A stretch of 64,000 bases of DNA from JACMLC01 sp963720235 (GCA_963720235.1 OY970389.1:3410001-3474000), one strand, 5' to 3'; shown: positions 8,154-16,880, counted from the stretch's first letter. Notes: a model not told the origin generated them from the letters alone. Program-made: numbers and translations.

Positions 8154-9367
8154 CCGGGCAACTCCAACTCAAGCGTAAAGCCTCGTCCGGCATCGTTATG
8201 AATCAGAACTCTGCCGCCCAGAAGCTGTGCGCGCTCGCGCAGGCCGAGCAGTCCGAAGCCTTCGCCGTGTTGCACGTTTCCAGTGCCGTCATCCTCTACA
8301 AACAAGCGCACGCTCCTCTCATTCTCATAGTCGAGCGTGAGACGCGCATGCGCTGCGCGCGCGTGCTTTCTGATATTGGTCAGCCCTTCCTGCGCAGTGC
8401 GATAAAGCGTAAGCTCGTTCTGCGCTTCGAGAGAGCGCGGCAGCCCGCGAACTATAAATTCGGTTTCAATGCCCGCCGCTCTGCATTCTTCCACGAGCGC
8501 AGTCAGAGCTTCCGCGAGCGGGCGGCTGTAGGTTGGAGAATCGCGCAACGCTGCGACGGAGCGGCGCACTTCTGTGAGTCCATCCTGCGCCAGCATCTGC
8601 GCCTTGCGCATTCCATCCAATGCACGCGCTCCTTCACTTTTAAAGACTGCGCGCGCGGCTTCGAGCTGGATGTTGATGCCGGTCAGATAATGGCCCAGAC
8701 TGTCGTGTATCTCGCGCGCCACACGATTACGCTCTGCGCTGGTCGCAAGCTCTTCGACCTGCGCGGCATACTCGCGCAACCTGTGATTCGCCTCCTTCAA
8801 CTCTGCGGCCAGCCTCTCGACCTCTGCGCGCGCCTTCTGTTCCCCGACGGCCAACTGTGTGAAATAGACTACGAACGTGATGCCCACCAGATTAAAGATG
8901 CCTGAGCGGATTCCTACTTCCGGGCCAAAGCGAAACGCGACTGGCACGGCAGTGACCAAGAGCAGCGTTGCACAAAATCCGAGCATCCACCGACGTGGCA
9001 ACAAAACCACGCTCTGGCTGGCGAGCGGCAGCATGACCAGAAAGATAAAACCCGCGCTCGTAACATAAATAATCGAGCGTGCCAGAAGCATTTGAAAGAC
9101 AAGGTAAGTGAGCGACAGAGCGAGCGAGTTGCGACGCTTGCAGTAAGCGAAGCCGAAGATTCCCAGACCGATGAAAATGATGCTGGCCGTGATGAGAAAT
9201 ATTTTTTCCGCGAGCGTGAGCGTGCGTTGCAGGTAAGTCAGCGCGGAGACGTAAGCGAGGATGACAATCAGCACGAAGGTCACACTGCTTCGCCTGTCAA
9301 GAGCAGTCCAACGGCCCGCCGCTCTCTCCGGCAACACAATGATTTCTCTTTGCCCTGCGATAGCCAT
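8150..9367 (-). CDS. NarL-type membrane sensor histidine kinase (HisKA_3)
   Basis: About 405 residues: some five or six membrane spans in the first 170 residues, a short coiled coil, a HisKA_3 dimerisation domain with phospho-acceptor His in REIHDSLGH, and a HATPase_c domain with DDGTG and GFGLLGLRER. Together with the overlapping downstream response regulator it forms a complete two-component system. The frame extends to 9430, but those codons lie in a hairpin repeat and encode a Leu/Phe-rich tail, so ATG 9367 (starts MAIAGQ) is chosen; no clear ribosome binding site supports either start. No periplasmic sensing domain is visible, so the signal is probably sensed in or at the membrane. Confidence 0.9.
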   Translation of the reverse strand: MAIAGQREIIVLPERAAGRWTALDRRSSVTFVLIVILAYVSALTYLQRTLTLAEKIFLITASIIFIGLGIFGFAYCKRRNSLALSLTYLVFQMLLARSIIYVTSAGFIFLVMLPLASQSVVLLPRRWMLGFCATLLLVTAVPVAFRFGPEVGIRSGIFNLVGITFVVYFTQLAVGEQKARAEVERLAAELKEANHRLREYAAQVEELATSAERNRVAREIHDSLGHYLTGINIQLEAARAVFKSEGARALDGMRKAQMLAQDGLTEVRRSVAALRDSPTYSRPLAEALTALVEECRAAGIETEFIVRGLPRSLEAQNELTLYRTAQEGLTNIRKHARAAHARLTLDYENERSVRLFVEDDGTGNVQHGEGFGLLGLRERAQLLGGRVLIHNDAGRGFTLELELPG

Positions 9368-9454
9368 AAAAAAGCAAAAGGAAAAAGGTAAAAGACAAAA
9401 GTGAAGAAGCCGCAACAGCAGTCTCTTCACTTTTACCTTTCTGCTTTTTCCTTC
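9368..9454. repeat. Hairpin repeat, family R3 (AAAAGGTAAAAG words)
   Basis: The left arm (about 9368-9407) carries A-rich words AAAAGCAAAAGG and AAAAAGGTAAAAG ending in GTGAAGAA. The right arm (about 9425-9454) is its imperfect reverse complement. The same word family occurs at 28.86-28.93 and 42.09-42.18 kb. It extends the open frame of the neighbouring kinase with spurious codons. Confidence 0.85.
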
Positions 9455-9461
9455 AAAGTTT

Positions 9462-10745
9462 TTAAGTGCGCGCTTTTATCGGAATCAGGCTTTCGAGCGA
9501 GCGATAGATTTGCAGGTAGAGTTGCGTCTCGCGCGGAATCAATGTGCGCCACGCCGTGCCGCCGCGTTTTAGATAACCGGGCAAGCGCGCAGGGTTCGAG
9601 TTGTAACCGGCTGCAAGGAGTTCCGTCTGCGTGGCTATCTTTGCATTCAGAGCGTAAATCACCTCTTCATTCGCAGACAGGTCATCCCAGGTGTCCTGCA
9701 TGTAAAGCAGCATGGCTTCCAGCGCGTTGCCGTGATTGCGCATCCCCGCGACAAAATCCGGGTTGAGGCCCACGCCCGGATGCGCCGCCCTGACCATCCT
9801 GTAAGTCGAAGGAATCATCTGCACCATGCCGCCTGCGCCCGCCCAACTCACTGCATAGCGATACGTATCGAGCTCATTCAAAGCAAAGAGCGCGAAGATT
9901 TCTTCATAGAGCGCGAGACGATTTTCCTTGCGATAGCGTTCATGGTCTGTGTGCTCAACTACGCACAGACGCTCCGCGACATTGATAATCTCCGGCGAAA
10001 TTCTTTTACCTTTGAGTTGCAAACGCTTGGCCGCCAAATCGAGCATCGTGCGCACGTAAGACTGCCCGGCCTTCACTACATCCGGCGCGAGCAGGGCCGG
10101 ATGCACGGAAGTGTAATAAGCCATCTCAAGAAATTTTCCGCCGCGCTCAATCGGATACTGCACGACAAGCGGCATCAGACTGCGACCCGCTGTGTCGAAG
10201 ATTGCGAGGGCCGTGTTGACGCCGTTGGCCCTGATGACGCGAAGGTTAATAAGCATGCCTTCCGAAGTAGTGATATTCGCTTCCGCTCCTTTTTTCAAAA
10301 AGAGCGCCTTCGGCATCGTGATGAAATGCATCTTTGCATTGCCCGTCTCAAGGGCCGCGATGGTCACAAAATCTATGGAAGGAGCAGACGGCGTAGCGCT
10401 TGTCAGCGAAGTCGGCACGGGCCGCGATTTCAAGAGCCGCTCGGCTTCCGTTATGCGCGCGCGAATTTTTTCCACTCCAATCGAGCGCGCATGTAGATTG
10501 ACGGCAGCATTGTTTGCAGGCGGCAGACTCCCTGTCTGAGCCGGGACAGGTGTGGCTTGCACATTGGTCTGAGGCGGCGTGACAGTTTGCGTCGGAGGAT
10601 TGGTCGCAGGCGGCGCGGCCAACGGCGTCGGAGTGGTCTGGACCATGCGCGGGCGCGTGGCTGTCTCCGGCGTGTCCTGTGCCTGTGCGGAGACAAAGGC
10701 TGTCAACAAACTTATCAGCAACGAAACGAGCGCGCGTCTTTTCAT
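9462..10745 (-). CDS. Exported lytic-transglycosylase-like protein
   Basis: A 427-residue protein with a signal peptide (ends near AQAQ), a long Pro/Thr/Gln-rich linker, a middle domain, and a C-terminal domain resembling SLT lytic transglycosylases, which cleave peptidoglycan. The match is positional: NELDTYRYAVSWAGAGGMVQ aligns with the family pattern E-S-x8-S-x-A-G-A-x-G-L-M-Q, keeping the catalytic Glu, and YNSNPARLPGYL matches the YNAGPGRVPxYL block. The start is ATG 10745 (MKRRALVSLL), preceded by AGAGG; a longer frame to 10784 adds a tail before the signal peptide and is rejected. The middle domain is unassigned. The exact activity is inferred. Confidence 0.72.
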   Translation of the reverse strand: MKRRALVSLLISLLTAFVSAQAQDTPETATRPRMVQTTPTPLAAPPATNPPTQTVTPPQTNVQATPVPAQTGSLPPANNAAVNLHARSIGVEKIRARITEAERLLKSRPVPTSLTSATPSAPSIDFVTIAALETGNAKMHFITMPKALFLKKGAEANITTSEGMLINLRVIRANGVNTALAIFDTAGRSLMPLVVQYPIERGGKFLEMAYYTSVHPALLAPDVVKAGQSYVRTMLDLAAKRLQLKGKRISPEIINVAERLCVVEHTDHERYRKENRLALYEEIFALFALNELDTYRYAVSWAGAGGMVQMIPSTYRMVRAAHPGVGLNPDFVAGMRNHGNALEAMLLYMQDTWDDLSANEEVIYALNAKIATQTELLAAGYNSNPARLPGYLKRGGTAWRTLIPRETQLYLQIYRSLESLIPIKART

Positions 10746-10848
10746 ACTTCGTGAAACCTCTTGATTGAATAGGAAGCCCGCCAATGGCGACGAGTTTTGC
10801 TAAGATTCGCGCACGAGCCTTTCGGTTGTCAACACTCTGGAATAGTTA

Positions 10849-10957
10849 GTAGTGGTTCAGTTTGAAATTTTAGTTAAGTACGATTACGAAAGAATCTCCC
10901 GCAAAGGCGCAAAGACGCAAAGAAAAACATTGAATCTTTTCTTTGCGCCTTTGCGGG
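10849..10957. repeat. R1 hairpin with conserved outer flank
   Basis: The R1 left arm (10898-10922) and shorter right arm (10941-10957) are preceded by a flank starting AGTAGTGGTTCAGTTTGAAA (10849-10868). Related flank sequence precedes the copies at 17.0 and 27.1 kb, with CGAAAGAA just before the arm in the first two. The element is therefore larger than the hairpin core. It lies between the SIMPL gene stop and the transglycosylase gene start region. Confidence 0.85.
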
Positions 10958-10979
10958 AAACTTTCTTTTAACGTCCGGC

Positions 10980-11717
10980 TTAATCAACAGCAAAGCTGAC
11001 GTTGACGACAGCCGTGATGTCTTTCTCAAGCGCGGAGGTGTCGTTCATGCCCGAATCGGAGACTTCGTTTGAGTCTGCCGGAGTAATCTGCATGACGCCC
11101 ATGCGCGCAGAGCGTACGCTGCCGATGCTGCTGCCCGTGCTGGAGGCAATCTTCTCTGCGCGTTCCTGCGCGTCCTTTGCGGCCTCGCCCAGCATCTCTA
11201 TCTTCAAATCGCCGAGCTTCGTATAGTGATATTCCGGCGACATGGATTCGAGCAGGATGCCCTGATTGATGAGCTCTGTCGCCTCGCGCGCGATCTTCGC
11301 AATCTTGTCCACCTCATTCGAGCGCACTTCCAATTCCTGCCTCAGCGAGTAGCCCGTAATCTGCCCTGTGTCATTGCCATCGCTGTCTTTGCCCGTCAGC
11401 GTCGTTGATGAAATTGACGAGACTGTAATCTGATTCTCTGCGATGCCTTTTGAAATCAGATACTGCTTGATGCGCGGCACGTTGTCGGAAAGCGATTTGT
11501 AGGCGTCCGAAAGCTGCGGAGCCTGATACGAGACGGCTGCTTTCCAGATGACCAAATCCGACTTGATGCGCTTGCGCGCAGAGCCTGTCACGGTCACGAC
11601 CTGTTCCGTACTCTTGCTTCGCGTATATGCCCACGCGAAGACGATTGACGAGAGCACCAGCGCAACCGCCAGTGTGAAACCCGCATTAAAAATATTTCCA
11701 TTTCTTTCGCTGCTCAT
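10980..11717 (-). CDS. SIMPL-domain (DUF541) membrane-anchored protein
   Basis: A 245-residue protein with one N-terminal membrane anchor (about 10-32) and a SIMPL/DUF541 domain (about 40-245). Recognisable features are VTVTGSARKRIKSD at its start, the region with YSLRQELEVRSNEVDKI, and the Ala/Glu-rich helix DAQERAEKIAS. The family is periplasmic or surface-exposed and of unclear function. The start is taken at ATG 11717 (MSSERNGN), with GGAGG 12 bp upstream; the longer frame to 11765 lacks support. An R1 repeat follows the stop. Confidence 0.88.
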   Translation of the reverse strand: MSSERNGNIFNAGFTLAVALVLSSIVFAWAYTRSKSTEQVVTVTGSARKRIKSDLVIWKAAVSYQAPQLSDAYKSLSDNVPRIKQYLISKGIAENQITVSSISSTTLTGKDSDGNDTGQITGYSLRQELEVRSNEVDKIAKIAREATELINQGILLESMSPEYHYTKLGDLKIEMLGEAAKDAQERAEKIASSTGSSIGSVRSARMGVMQITPADSNEVSDSGMNDTSALEKDITAVVNVSFAVD

Positions 11718-11829
11718 TGTTTTATTGACGCCTCCTCGCGCCTTCATCAAGACGCGAGGCCGCACACCGTTTGCTCACCAAATTATGTGGCTAACCACAG
11801 TGCGCTCAGCGTAGAGCAACGAAAGATAA

Positions 11830-11862
11830 TTTTACAGGGATGGACAGGATACGCAGGATAAA
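11830..11862 (+). repeat. Left arm of long-range inverted repeat (ACAGGGATGGACAGGATA)
   Basis: The words ACAGGGATGGACAGGATA and CAGGATA recur in inverted orientation at 12996-13028, about 1.14 kb away. The pair encloses the exported-protein gene 11973-12545 and roughly 600 bp of non-coding DNA. Confidence 0.8.
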
Positions 11863-11874
11863 GAAGTGCAATTT

Positions 11875-11911
11875 GGAAGCATAAGCTCAATCAGATTGAG
11901 CTTATGCTTCC
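11875..11911. terminator. 17-bp perfect stem-loop downstream of exported-protein gene
   Basis: GGAAGCATAAGCTCAAT (11875-11891) and its exact reverse complement (11895-11911) enclose a 3-base loop. It lies downstream of the 11973-12545 stop codon. No T-tract follows, so it may be an RNA-stabilising or repeat hairpin instead of a classical terminator. Confidence 0.5.
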
Positions 11912-11922
11912 AGCCATGAACT

Positions 11923-11969
11923 CTCTCTGCGCATTGCTCACGTTGCGAACGTGAGCGATGCACAGAGAG
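11923..11969. terminator. Second stem-loop after exported-protein gene
   Basis: CTCTCTG-C-GCATTGCTCACGTT pairs with AACGTGAGCGATGC-A-CAGAGAG across a 3-base loop, with two internal mismatches. It starts 3 bp after the stop codon of the minus-strand gene. Terminator or transcript-end protection is likely, without a T-tract. Confidence 0.5.
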
Positions 11970-11972
11970 CTA

Positions 11973-12545
11973 TCACGGAGTCAAGATGTGACTGTTGCTC
12001 TTCGCGGGAAAGACCTCTACATCAATGCTGACGCCTTGCGTAAAGGGTGGCCCGTAGTAGGTGTAGACTCCTTCCACGTCGAGCGGGTCAAGCGGCAACG
12101 GTGAAGGAAACGGCTGCTGAAAAATCACCTCAAGGATCACGAAGCCCTCGATGTAAGGCGGCGGCTGGTTAGGCACGAGCACGATGTTGAGGTGGCTGTA
12201 AATGTCTCGGCAAACGACTTCCATCGCCCAATCCGGCCCTAGCCCCTCTATTCTCCTGAAAGAGGGCGGGGTCGGCTGTTGCCCACCCTTGAGCTGGATG
12301 ACTTTCTTGCGGAACCTAATGTCGATGCCGGTGTTGTTGTGGACGTTAATCTTTGTGGAGTAGCGTCCCGGCTGTGCATCATAGACAGCATTGGCGCCGA
12401 CCTCCGGCACCACGCCGCAGATGAACTTCGCAGCATAGTTGTTGGTGACTGTTGGTTGTTGCGCCTTCGCAGGTGCGGCTGCAAATAGCAAGCCCAGCAC
12501 GCAGGCCAAGGCGATGAGCAGTGAGTTTTTTCCTATCTTGTACAT
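11973..12545 (-). CDS. Exported protein of unknown function
   Basis: A 190-residue protein with a clear signal peptide (cleavage probable after AKA, near residue 28). The mature part is Pro- and aromatic-rich with many beta-prone stretches and two cysteines (FICGVV and VVCRD) that could form a disulfide. I do not recognise the family. AGAGGAGAAG lies just before ATG 12545, a strong ribosome binding site. It is monocistronic, followed by two stem-loops, and the gene with its flanks is enclosed by inverted repeat arms at 11.83 and 13.0 kb. Confidence 0.85.
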   Translation of the reverse strand: MYKIGKNSLLIALACVLGLLFAAAPAKAQQPTVTNNYAAKFICGVVPEVGANAVYDAQPGRYSTKINVHNNTGIDIRFRKKVIQLKGGQQPTPPSFRRIEGLGPDWAMEVVCRDIYSHLNIVLVPNQPPPYIEGFVILEVIFQQPFPSPLPLDPLDVEGVYTYYGPPFTQGVSIDVEVFPAKSNSHILTP

Positions 12546-13037
12546 ATTCTTCTCCTCTGCATCACTTTGAAAGGACAGCGCAATGCATGACTCTCAAAAA
12601 GCAGAGCCAAACGACAGCGCCATGAAAGCGAGATTCAGGAGATCTGTCGGCGAATCATGAGGTGAGACAGTAAGGAGTCGAGGTGTCTTCAGCCTTCACC
12701 TTTTGGTTGTCGGCAGTATCCGTCGGGAATCACGCCGCGAGTGCTATTGCTTAGCGTGACCTTACTTCGACCTCCCCAAGTCGAGTTTTGCAACTGACTG
12801 TCCCCTGACAAACGATGGGGTTTCTGCCAAAAACTTTCTCCCACGGCAAAAACAGAGGTCGTTGACAGGGGGATCACAACACAATCAATTACAAAGGGCT
12901 ATAGGGATAGCGCAAATAATATTCTCTTGCATGAGACATGTCAATGCCGAGAGCGACTAAAGATGCGCCGGGAGCGGGTCAGTAATGTTTGCGATTTTCT
13001 ATCCTGTTTATCCTGTCCATCCCTGTTTGAAACTGCC
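12546..13037. other. Non-coding gap, about 490 bp
   Basis: This is the promoter side of the exported-protein gene. It holds the right arm of the long inverted repeat (12996-13028). A short frame at 12689-12877 on the minus strand has no ribosome binding site and no recognisable content. I see no RNA gene or other structured element. Confidence 0.5.
12996..13028 (-). repeat. Right arm of long-range inverted repeat
   Basis: TATCCTG, TTATCCTGTCC and ATCCCTGT words form the reverse complement of the arm at 11830-11862, with about two mismatches over 26 bp. It lies immediately downstream of the 13038-14465 stop codon. Confidence 0.8.
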
Positions 13038-14465
13038 TTATATTTCCTGCAAACTTCCGGCGAGTGCACCGACGGCGGAGGCCGCGAGGTCTGTCAGCGC
13101 GACGTTTCTTTGTGTGAGGCGAAAGCGCGTGGCGACCAGATGGCCGAGGCTGAGGCCGAGAGTGCCGTCCAATGTGCAGAGTTCGTCTGCGAGAAGACGT
13201 TGCGAGGCTCTTTCAAAAGCATGCTGTAATTCTGCCGCCGCAGCTTCCATGCCTTCGATGAGGATGATTTCAATCTCGCTTCCTTCGCGTGTGCGGCGGC
13301 GTGCATGTTCCCGTAAACGCACGCGCGCTTCCTCCTGAATCTTGCCTGTCGCAATCACGACCAGATGCCTGCTCTCCGTCTCAATCAATTCGTCGAGCGC
13401 GCGATGCGTCTGGGCCACAGTCAAATCGCCGTCGCGTGCGATAAAGAGGAAAGGCTCACGCGAGATGTTTGCCATCAAGTGAACTTCGCCGTCCGCGCTC
13501 GATTGGCTGGATGCAATCTGCGAGTCCTGTATGCCCAGGCCTTCCAGCGTCGCGCGCAGTTGTGCGGCGAGCCATGTGCCATCGGACAGGAGCGCGTTGG
13601 CTCTTTCGGTCGGGGCAATCAATTCTTCTACCTTCTCATCGGCAATCGCCGCGCCGCATTCGCTGCATATGGCATTGCTTGCGGTGATGACTGCGAGTGT
13701 GTCGGGCGAAGGCAGGCGAAAGAGCGAGCGACCGACCTGACGGCAACTGACAGAAACTTCGCGCTGCAAGAGTCCTGCCTCAGAAAGTTTGTTAATTATT
13801 CCGGCAGTCGCTCCATCATCATCCTGCCCGGCAAGAAGCTCTGAGGTGCGGCCATCCGCTTGCGCCTCTATCACACGGCGCAGGAAACGTCGCGCGTCCT
13901 GATTTTCCAGAGCCTTTAGTGCGCGCTCCGCTGTTTGCGATTTCGCTTCATCCGTAGAACTTTCATCGCGCGCATGGCGTGTCAGAAAGCGCGTCTGCCC
14001 TGCGTGAAGTTCCGGCTCTTCTCTGCGCCACTCTGCGAGCTCCTGTCCAGCAAACTCTTCGCGGCCACTGCTTCTGCGCGCGGCCTCAAGCGCACCATAA
14101 ATGTTCTGACAAAATCCTTCGAGCTGTCGCAAAGGCTCAACAGTCTCCGTCTCATACACAATGCCCGCGCGCATCCCCGCAAGGTCGTCCTCTTTATTGC
14201 CGAAGATGAGAAAGAGAACGTGCTCATCAAAACAGAAGATGTCGCCGCGCACATAAAGCGAAGCCGCTTCTGTCTCCGCGCGCGCGGCAACGGCACGCTC
14301 CATTTCGGCTATACGCTCGCGGCCTCCGAGAGCCTGCTCGTATGCAGCATGTCGCGCTGATTGAATAAGCGGCGTCAAACCTTTCTCCTGCAACTTCTCA
14401 AGCAGGAGCAATCTCGTCGCGCCGTCAACTGATTGTGCGGATAGCTTGCTTTCGATAAATAGCAT
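13038..14465 (-). CDS. Protein of unknown function, 475 residues
   Basis: A soluble-looking protein, rich in Ala, Glu and Arg, with no signal peptide or membrane span. The N-terminal 130 residues are helical. A CSECG motif (near residue 270) could be half of a zinc knuckle, but no matching second CxxC pair is evident. The C-terminal part alternates strands and helices (HLVVIATGKI, EIEIILIEGM), suggesting an alpha/beta domain. I do not recognise a family. AAGAGAAG before ATG 14465 is a plausible ribosome binding site. It seems to be transcribed alone, between a composite R1 repeat and a long inverted repeat arm. Confidence 0.82.
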   Translation of the reverse strand: MLFIESKLSAQSVDGATRLLLLEKLQEKGLTPLIQSARHAAYEQALGGRERIAEMERAVAARAETEAASLYVRGDIFCFDEHVLFLIFGNKEDDLAGMRAGIVYETETVEPLRQLEGFCQNIYGALEAARRSSGREEFAGQELAEWRREEPELHAGQTRFLTRHARDESSTDEAKSQTAERALKALENQDARRFLRRVIEAQADGRTSELLAGQDDDGATAGIINKLSEAGLLQREVSVSCRQVGRSLFRLPSPDTLAVITASNAICSECGAAIADEKVEELIAPTERANALLSDGTWLAAQLRATLEGLGIQDSQIASSQSSADGEVHLMANISREPFLFIARDGDLTVAQTHRALDELIETESRHLVVIATGKIQEEARVRLREHARRRTREGSEIEIILIEGMEAAAAELQHAFERASQRLLADELCTLDGTLGLSLGHLVATRFRLTQRNVALTDLAASAVGALAGSLQEI

Positions 14466-14529
14466 CTTCTCTTTTGCTCTCCCTTATCACGCTGGTTATA
14501 CAAATTCAATTTGAGATTCCATTCAACCC

Positions 14530-14632
14530 TTTGCGAACTTATTTTTTCTCTTTGCGCCTTTGCGTGAACCGTTCGTTTTAGTTTCGCGCTGGTGGCGCAA
14601 AGAAAAGAAAAACCGCAAGCTCGCAAAGAAGA
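14530..14632. repeat. Composite R1 repeat
   Basis: CTTTGCGCCTTTGCG words, then the inner module GCGTGAACCGTTCGTTTTAG, then GGCGCAAAG and CGCAAAG words. The inner module is shared with the copy near 46030-46053, so this is a distinct sub-family with a conserved insert. It lies between two minus-strand genes. Confidence 0.8.
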
Positions 14633-14635
14633 GAT

Positions 14636-16126
14636 TTAAAAATTCATCTCCTGCATCAACTTGATAAAGTCCGGCTCGCCGCGCAGGTTGTCGAATCGCG
14701 GATTGACCTTGAGCCAGACCATGCCCATGAACCTGTCTTCTTTCGCCAGCCTGAGTTGTTTGATGGCTTCATCCTTCTCTTCAAGACCGGCATGGATGGT
14801 TGCAACGTAATACGGCGCGATGTACCTGTATTTTGAAAGCTCTTTTAATTCTTCGATAATCTTTCGCGCTTCGTCTTTGTTGCCTGCCAGAGCATAAGCG
14901 TAGCCGAGCATGGCTGCGGCTTGCGGGCGAACCTCTTCCGGTTTCGTGCCGCCGCGCGCAGACTTCAGTTCCGCGATGGCTTCGGGCAGGCGGCCCGTCT
15001 GCGCGTAGGCCCAGCCGAGCAGGTAATGCGGATACCACGTATTTTTCGTATCCTGACTGATAGTTTTTTTAAGCTGCTCGATGGCTTCATCATATCGCCG
15101 CGCGTAGAAGAGAGCTTCGCCGCCGAGGTCTGCGCCGATGACTATAGAGAGGCGGTCATGCTTGAGCGCCTGTTGCATCTCGGCTATGGCTTCATCAAAT
15201 CTTCCCTGCGCGGTCAGAAATTCTCCGTACAAATGATGCGCCGTCGCATAGCTCGGCTTGAGTCGAGTCGCTTGAATAAACTCCCTTTCCGCGCCCGCCC
15301 AATCCCATTCATAAAAAGCCTTGTTGCGTCCGAGCGTGGTATGCGCTTCTGCGAGTTGGTTGTCCAATTCCAGAGCCTTGTTCGCATTCCGTATCGCATC
15401 ATCATACGTGTCTTTTGGTTTGCGCTTGCCGTAGAAAGTTAGCAGGGCATAAGCATCCGCGAGACGCGCATAAGCCAGCGCAAAGTTTGGGTCTTCCGTA
15501 ATCGCCTGTTTGAAATATTCTATGCTCTGATTCAACTCTGCTTCATTGGCGCGGCTGTTCAATTTCCTGTTCGCTTCATAATAAAAATTGAGCGCGGCAG
15601 GATTGTTCGTGTACAGCTTATCAAGTCTGGCCTGCTCGTCGCTCGTGACTTTGAGCGGCAGCTTCTTTGAAATTTCAGTCGCAATCTTTGATGGCAGTGT
15701 AGGAATTTCCGAATGCTGGTAAGTGTAATCGTTGCCCCACAGGTGTCGCCTGTTCTGCACATCCACCAACTCGACCTGTAGAGTGGTCTTGTCTCCATGT
15801 TGCTGAAAGCGGCCAGTGAGAACTGCGCGCACGTTCAGCTTATTGCCGATAACCTGCAAATCCTTCTGCTCTTCCGGCTTCTTGAAAAGCGAAGCTGACT
15901 GGCGATCCGTCACCTCAAGGCCGGAGAGATTTCCAAGCATGTTTATGATATGCGCTGGAAGCTCTTCGCCAAGAAGTTCCATCGCGGGGTCTGACGAGCC
16001 GCTGACAAAGGGCAGAATCGCTACAGAATTTTCCGGCGGAGCAAAAGCTACGGCAGCAGGCTTGTTGCGCGAGAGAAGATAAAAAGCGAGGCCCGCTAAA
16101 GCTGCAGAGCGCGAGCGCGGCTGCAA
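14636..16126 (-). CDS. TolB-like and TPR region of a frameshifted cyclase-TPR regulator
   Basis: This is the 3' part of one broken gene. It begins inside a membrane span (AALAGLAFYLLS) and continues with a TolB/FlgO-like N-terminal domain (NSVAILPFVSGSSDP, VLTGRFQQHGDKTTLQVELVD) and then about seven TPR units (about residues 150-480). No good start codon or ribosome binding site precedes it. Removing one base near 16104-16110 fuses it in frame with the cyclase domain of 15915-16880, giving about 748 residues and a perfect membrane span. This domain order (class III cyclase, single span, TolB-like, TPR) is common in acidobacteria. The TPRs probably bind a partner protein. Confidence 0.85.
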   Translation of the reverse strand: MQPRSRSAALAGLAFYLLSRNKPAAVAFAPPENSVAILPFVSGSSDPAMELLGEELPAHIINMLGNLSGLEVTDRQSASLFKKPEEQKDLQVIGNKLNVRAVLTGRFQQHGDKTTLQVELVDVQNRRHLWGNDYTYQHSEIPTLPSKIATEISKKLPLKVTSDEQARLDKLYTNNPAALNFYYEANRKLNSRANEAELNQSIEYFKQAITEDPNFALAYARLADAYALLTFYGKRKPKDTYDDAIRNANKALELDNQLAEAHTTLGRNKAFYEWDWAGAEREFIQATRLKPSYATAHHLYGEFLTAQGRFDEAIAEMQQALKHDRLSIVIGADLGGEALFYARRYDEAIEQLKKTISQDTKNTWYPHYLLGWAYAQTGRLPEAIAELKSARGGTKPEEVRPQAAAMLGYAYALAGNKDEARKIIEELKELSKYRYIAPYYVATIHAGLEEKDEAIKQLRLAKEDRFMGMVWLKVNPRFDNLRGEPDFIKLMQEMNF

Positions 16127-16880
16127 TCAACATCATCATCTTGCGCCGACGCTTGATTAATTTTCCCGGCAGCTTCGGATTACCAATCTCATCGTCGTAC
16201 AAATTATAGAGATGCACGCGCCGCTTGTGCTTGACCTCGACCTCGCCTAAATCGTGAAGACGCTTTGACCAATTTTCGGACGGCATCAAATAATCCGCGA
16301 TGGTCTTTGAGAGCAGGATGTGTCCGCCGTCGCCTGTGTCCATTACGCGCTGGGCCATGTTGATGCCGTCGCCTGTGACATCCTTCTGCTTGGCTATGTC
16401 GCGGCGCACGACGACAGGGCCGCTATAGACTCCCATACGCACGCCTATGTCCGGGCATTCAAGCAACGCGCGGCTAATCTGGACAGCGCATTGCACAGGC
16501 GAGAGATAACTGTCAAAGAACACGAGAGCCATGCCATCGCCGGTGTTGCGACAGATTAGCTGCTCTTTGGCTTGAGCTTGCAGAAACTCCTGCGTGTTGC
16601 TCACGATGTCTTGAAATTTTTCTATGCAGACGGGCTGCTCTTCCATGCTCCGTTTAGAGAAATCCACGATGTCCGTAAAGAGCACGTAAGCGATTCTCGT
16701 CGCGTCCGCTTTCGCGCCCTTCGCGGAAGGCGTCTCATGTATCTCTCCTGAAAAGGAATTTTTATCGAGCCCTTGCATGGATGAGGATTCGGACTGCGAG
16801 ATGATTTGCGTTATCAGGTTGGGAGCAGAGATAGATTCAGAACTCTCCGATTTGTCCTTGGCATCATTCTCTATTCCCAT
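15915..16880 (-). CDS. Class III adenylate/guanylate cyclase domain, N-terminal part of frameshifted gene
   Basis: The real domain spans residues about 55-240, with the metal-binding Asp in FTDIVDFSK, a second in RNTGDGMAL, and the Asn/Arg catalytic pair in VTGDGINMAQRV, so it looks catalytically complete. Product specificity (cAMP or cGMP) cannot be judged. After LIKRRRKMMMLIAAALAL the frame runs into unrelated sequence: a single extra base in the membrane span shifts it, and the natural continuation is in 14636-16126. AAAGG lies about 6 bp before ATG 16880, supporting the start. The lesion is either a real inactivating mutation that would leave a soluble cyclase, or a sequence error. Confidence 0.88.
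   Translation of the reverse strand: MGIENDAKDKSESSESISAPNLITQIISQSESSSMQGLDKNSFSGEIHETPSAKGAKADATRIAYVLFTDIVDFSKRSMEEQPVCIEKFQDIVSNTQEFLQAQAKEQLICRNTGDGMALVFFDSYLSPVQCAVQISRALLECPDIGVRMGVYSGPVVVRRDIAKQKDVTGDGINMAQRVMDTGDGGHILLSKTIADYLMPSENWSKRLHDLGEVEVKHKRRVHLYNLYDDEIGNPKLPGKLIKRRRKMMMLIAAALALCSFSGPRFLSSLAQQACCRSFCSAGKFCSDSALCQRLVRPRDGTSWRRASSAYHKHAWKSLRP

Noticed and set aside
12689..12877. 62-codon minus-strand frame in the gap before the exported-protein gene
   Set aside because: No ribosome binding site, no recognised content, and composition like the rest of the gap.
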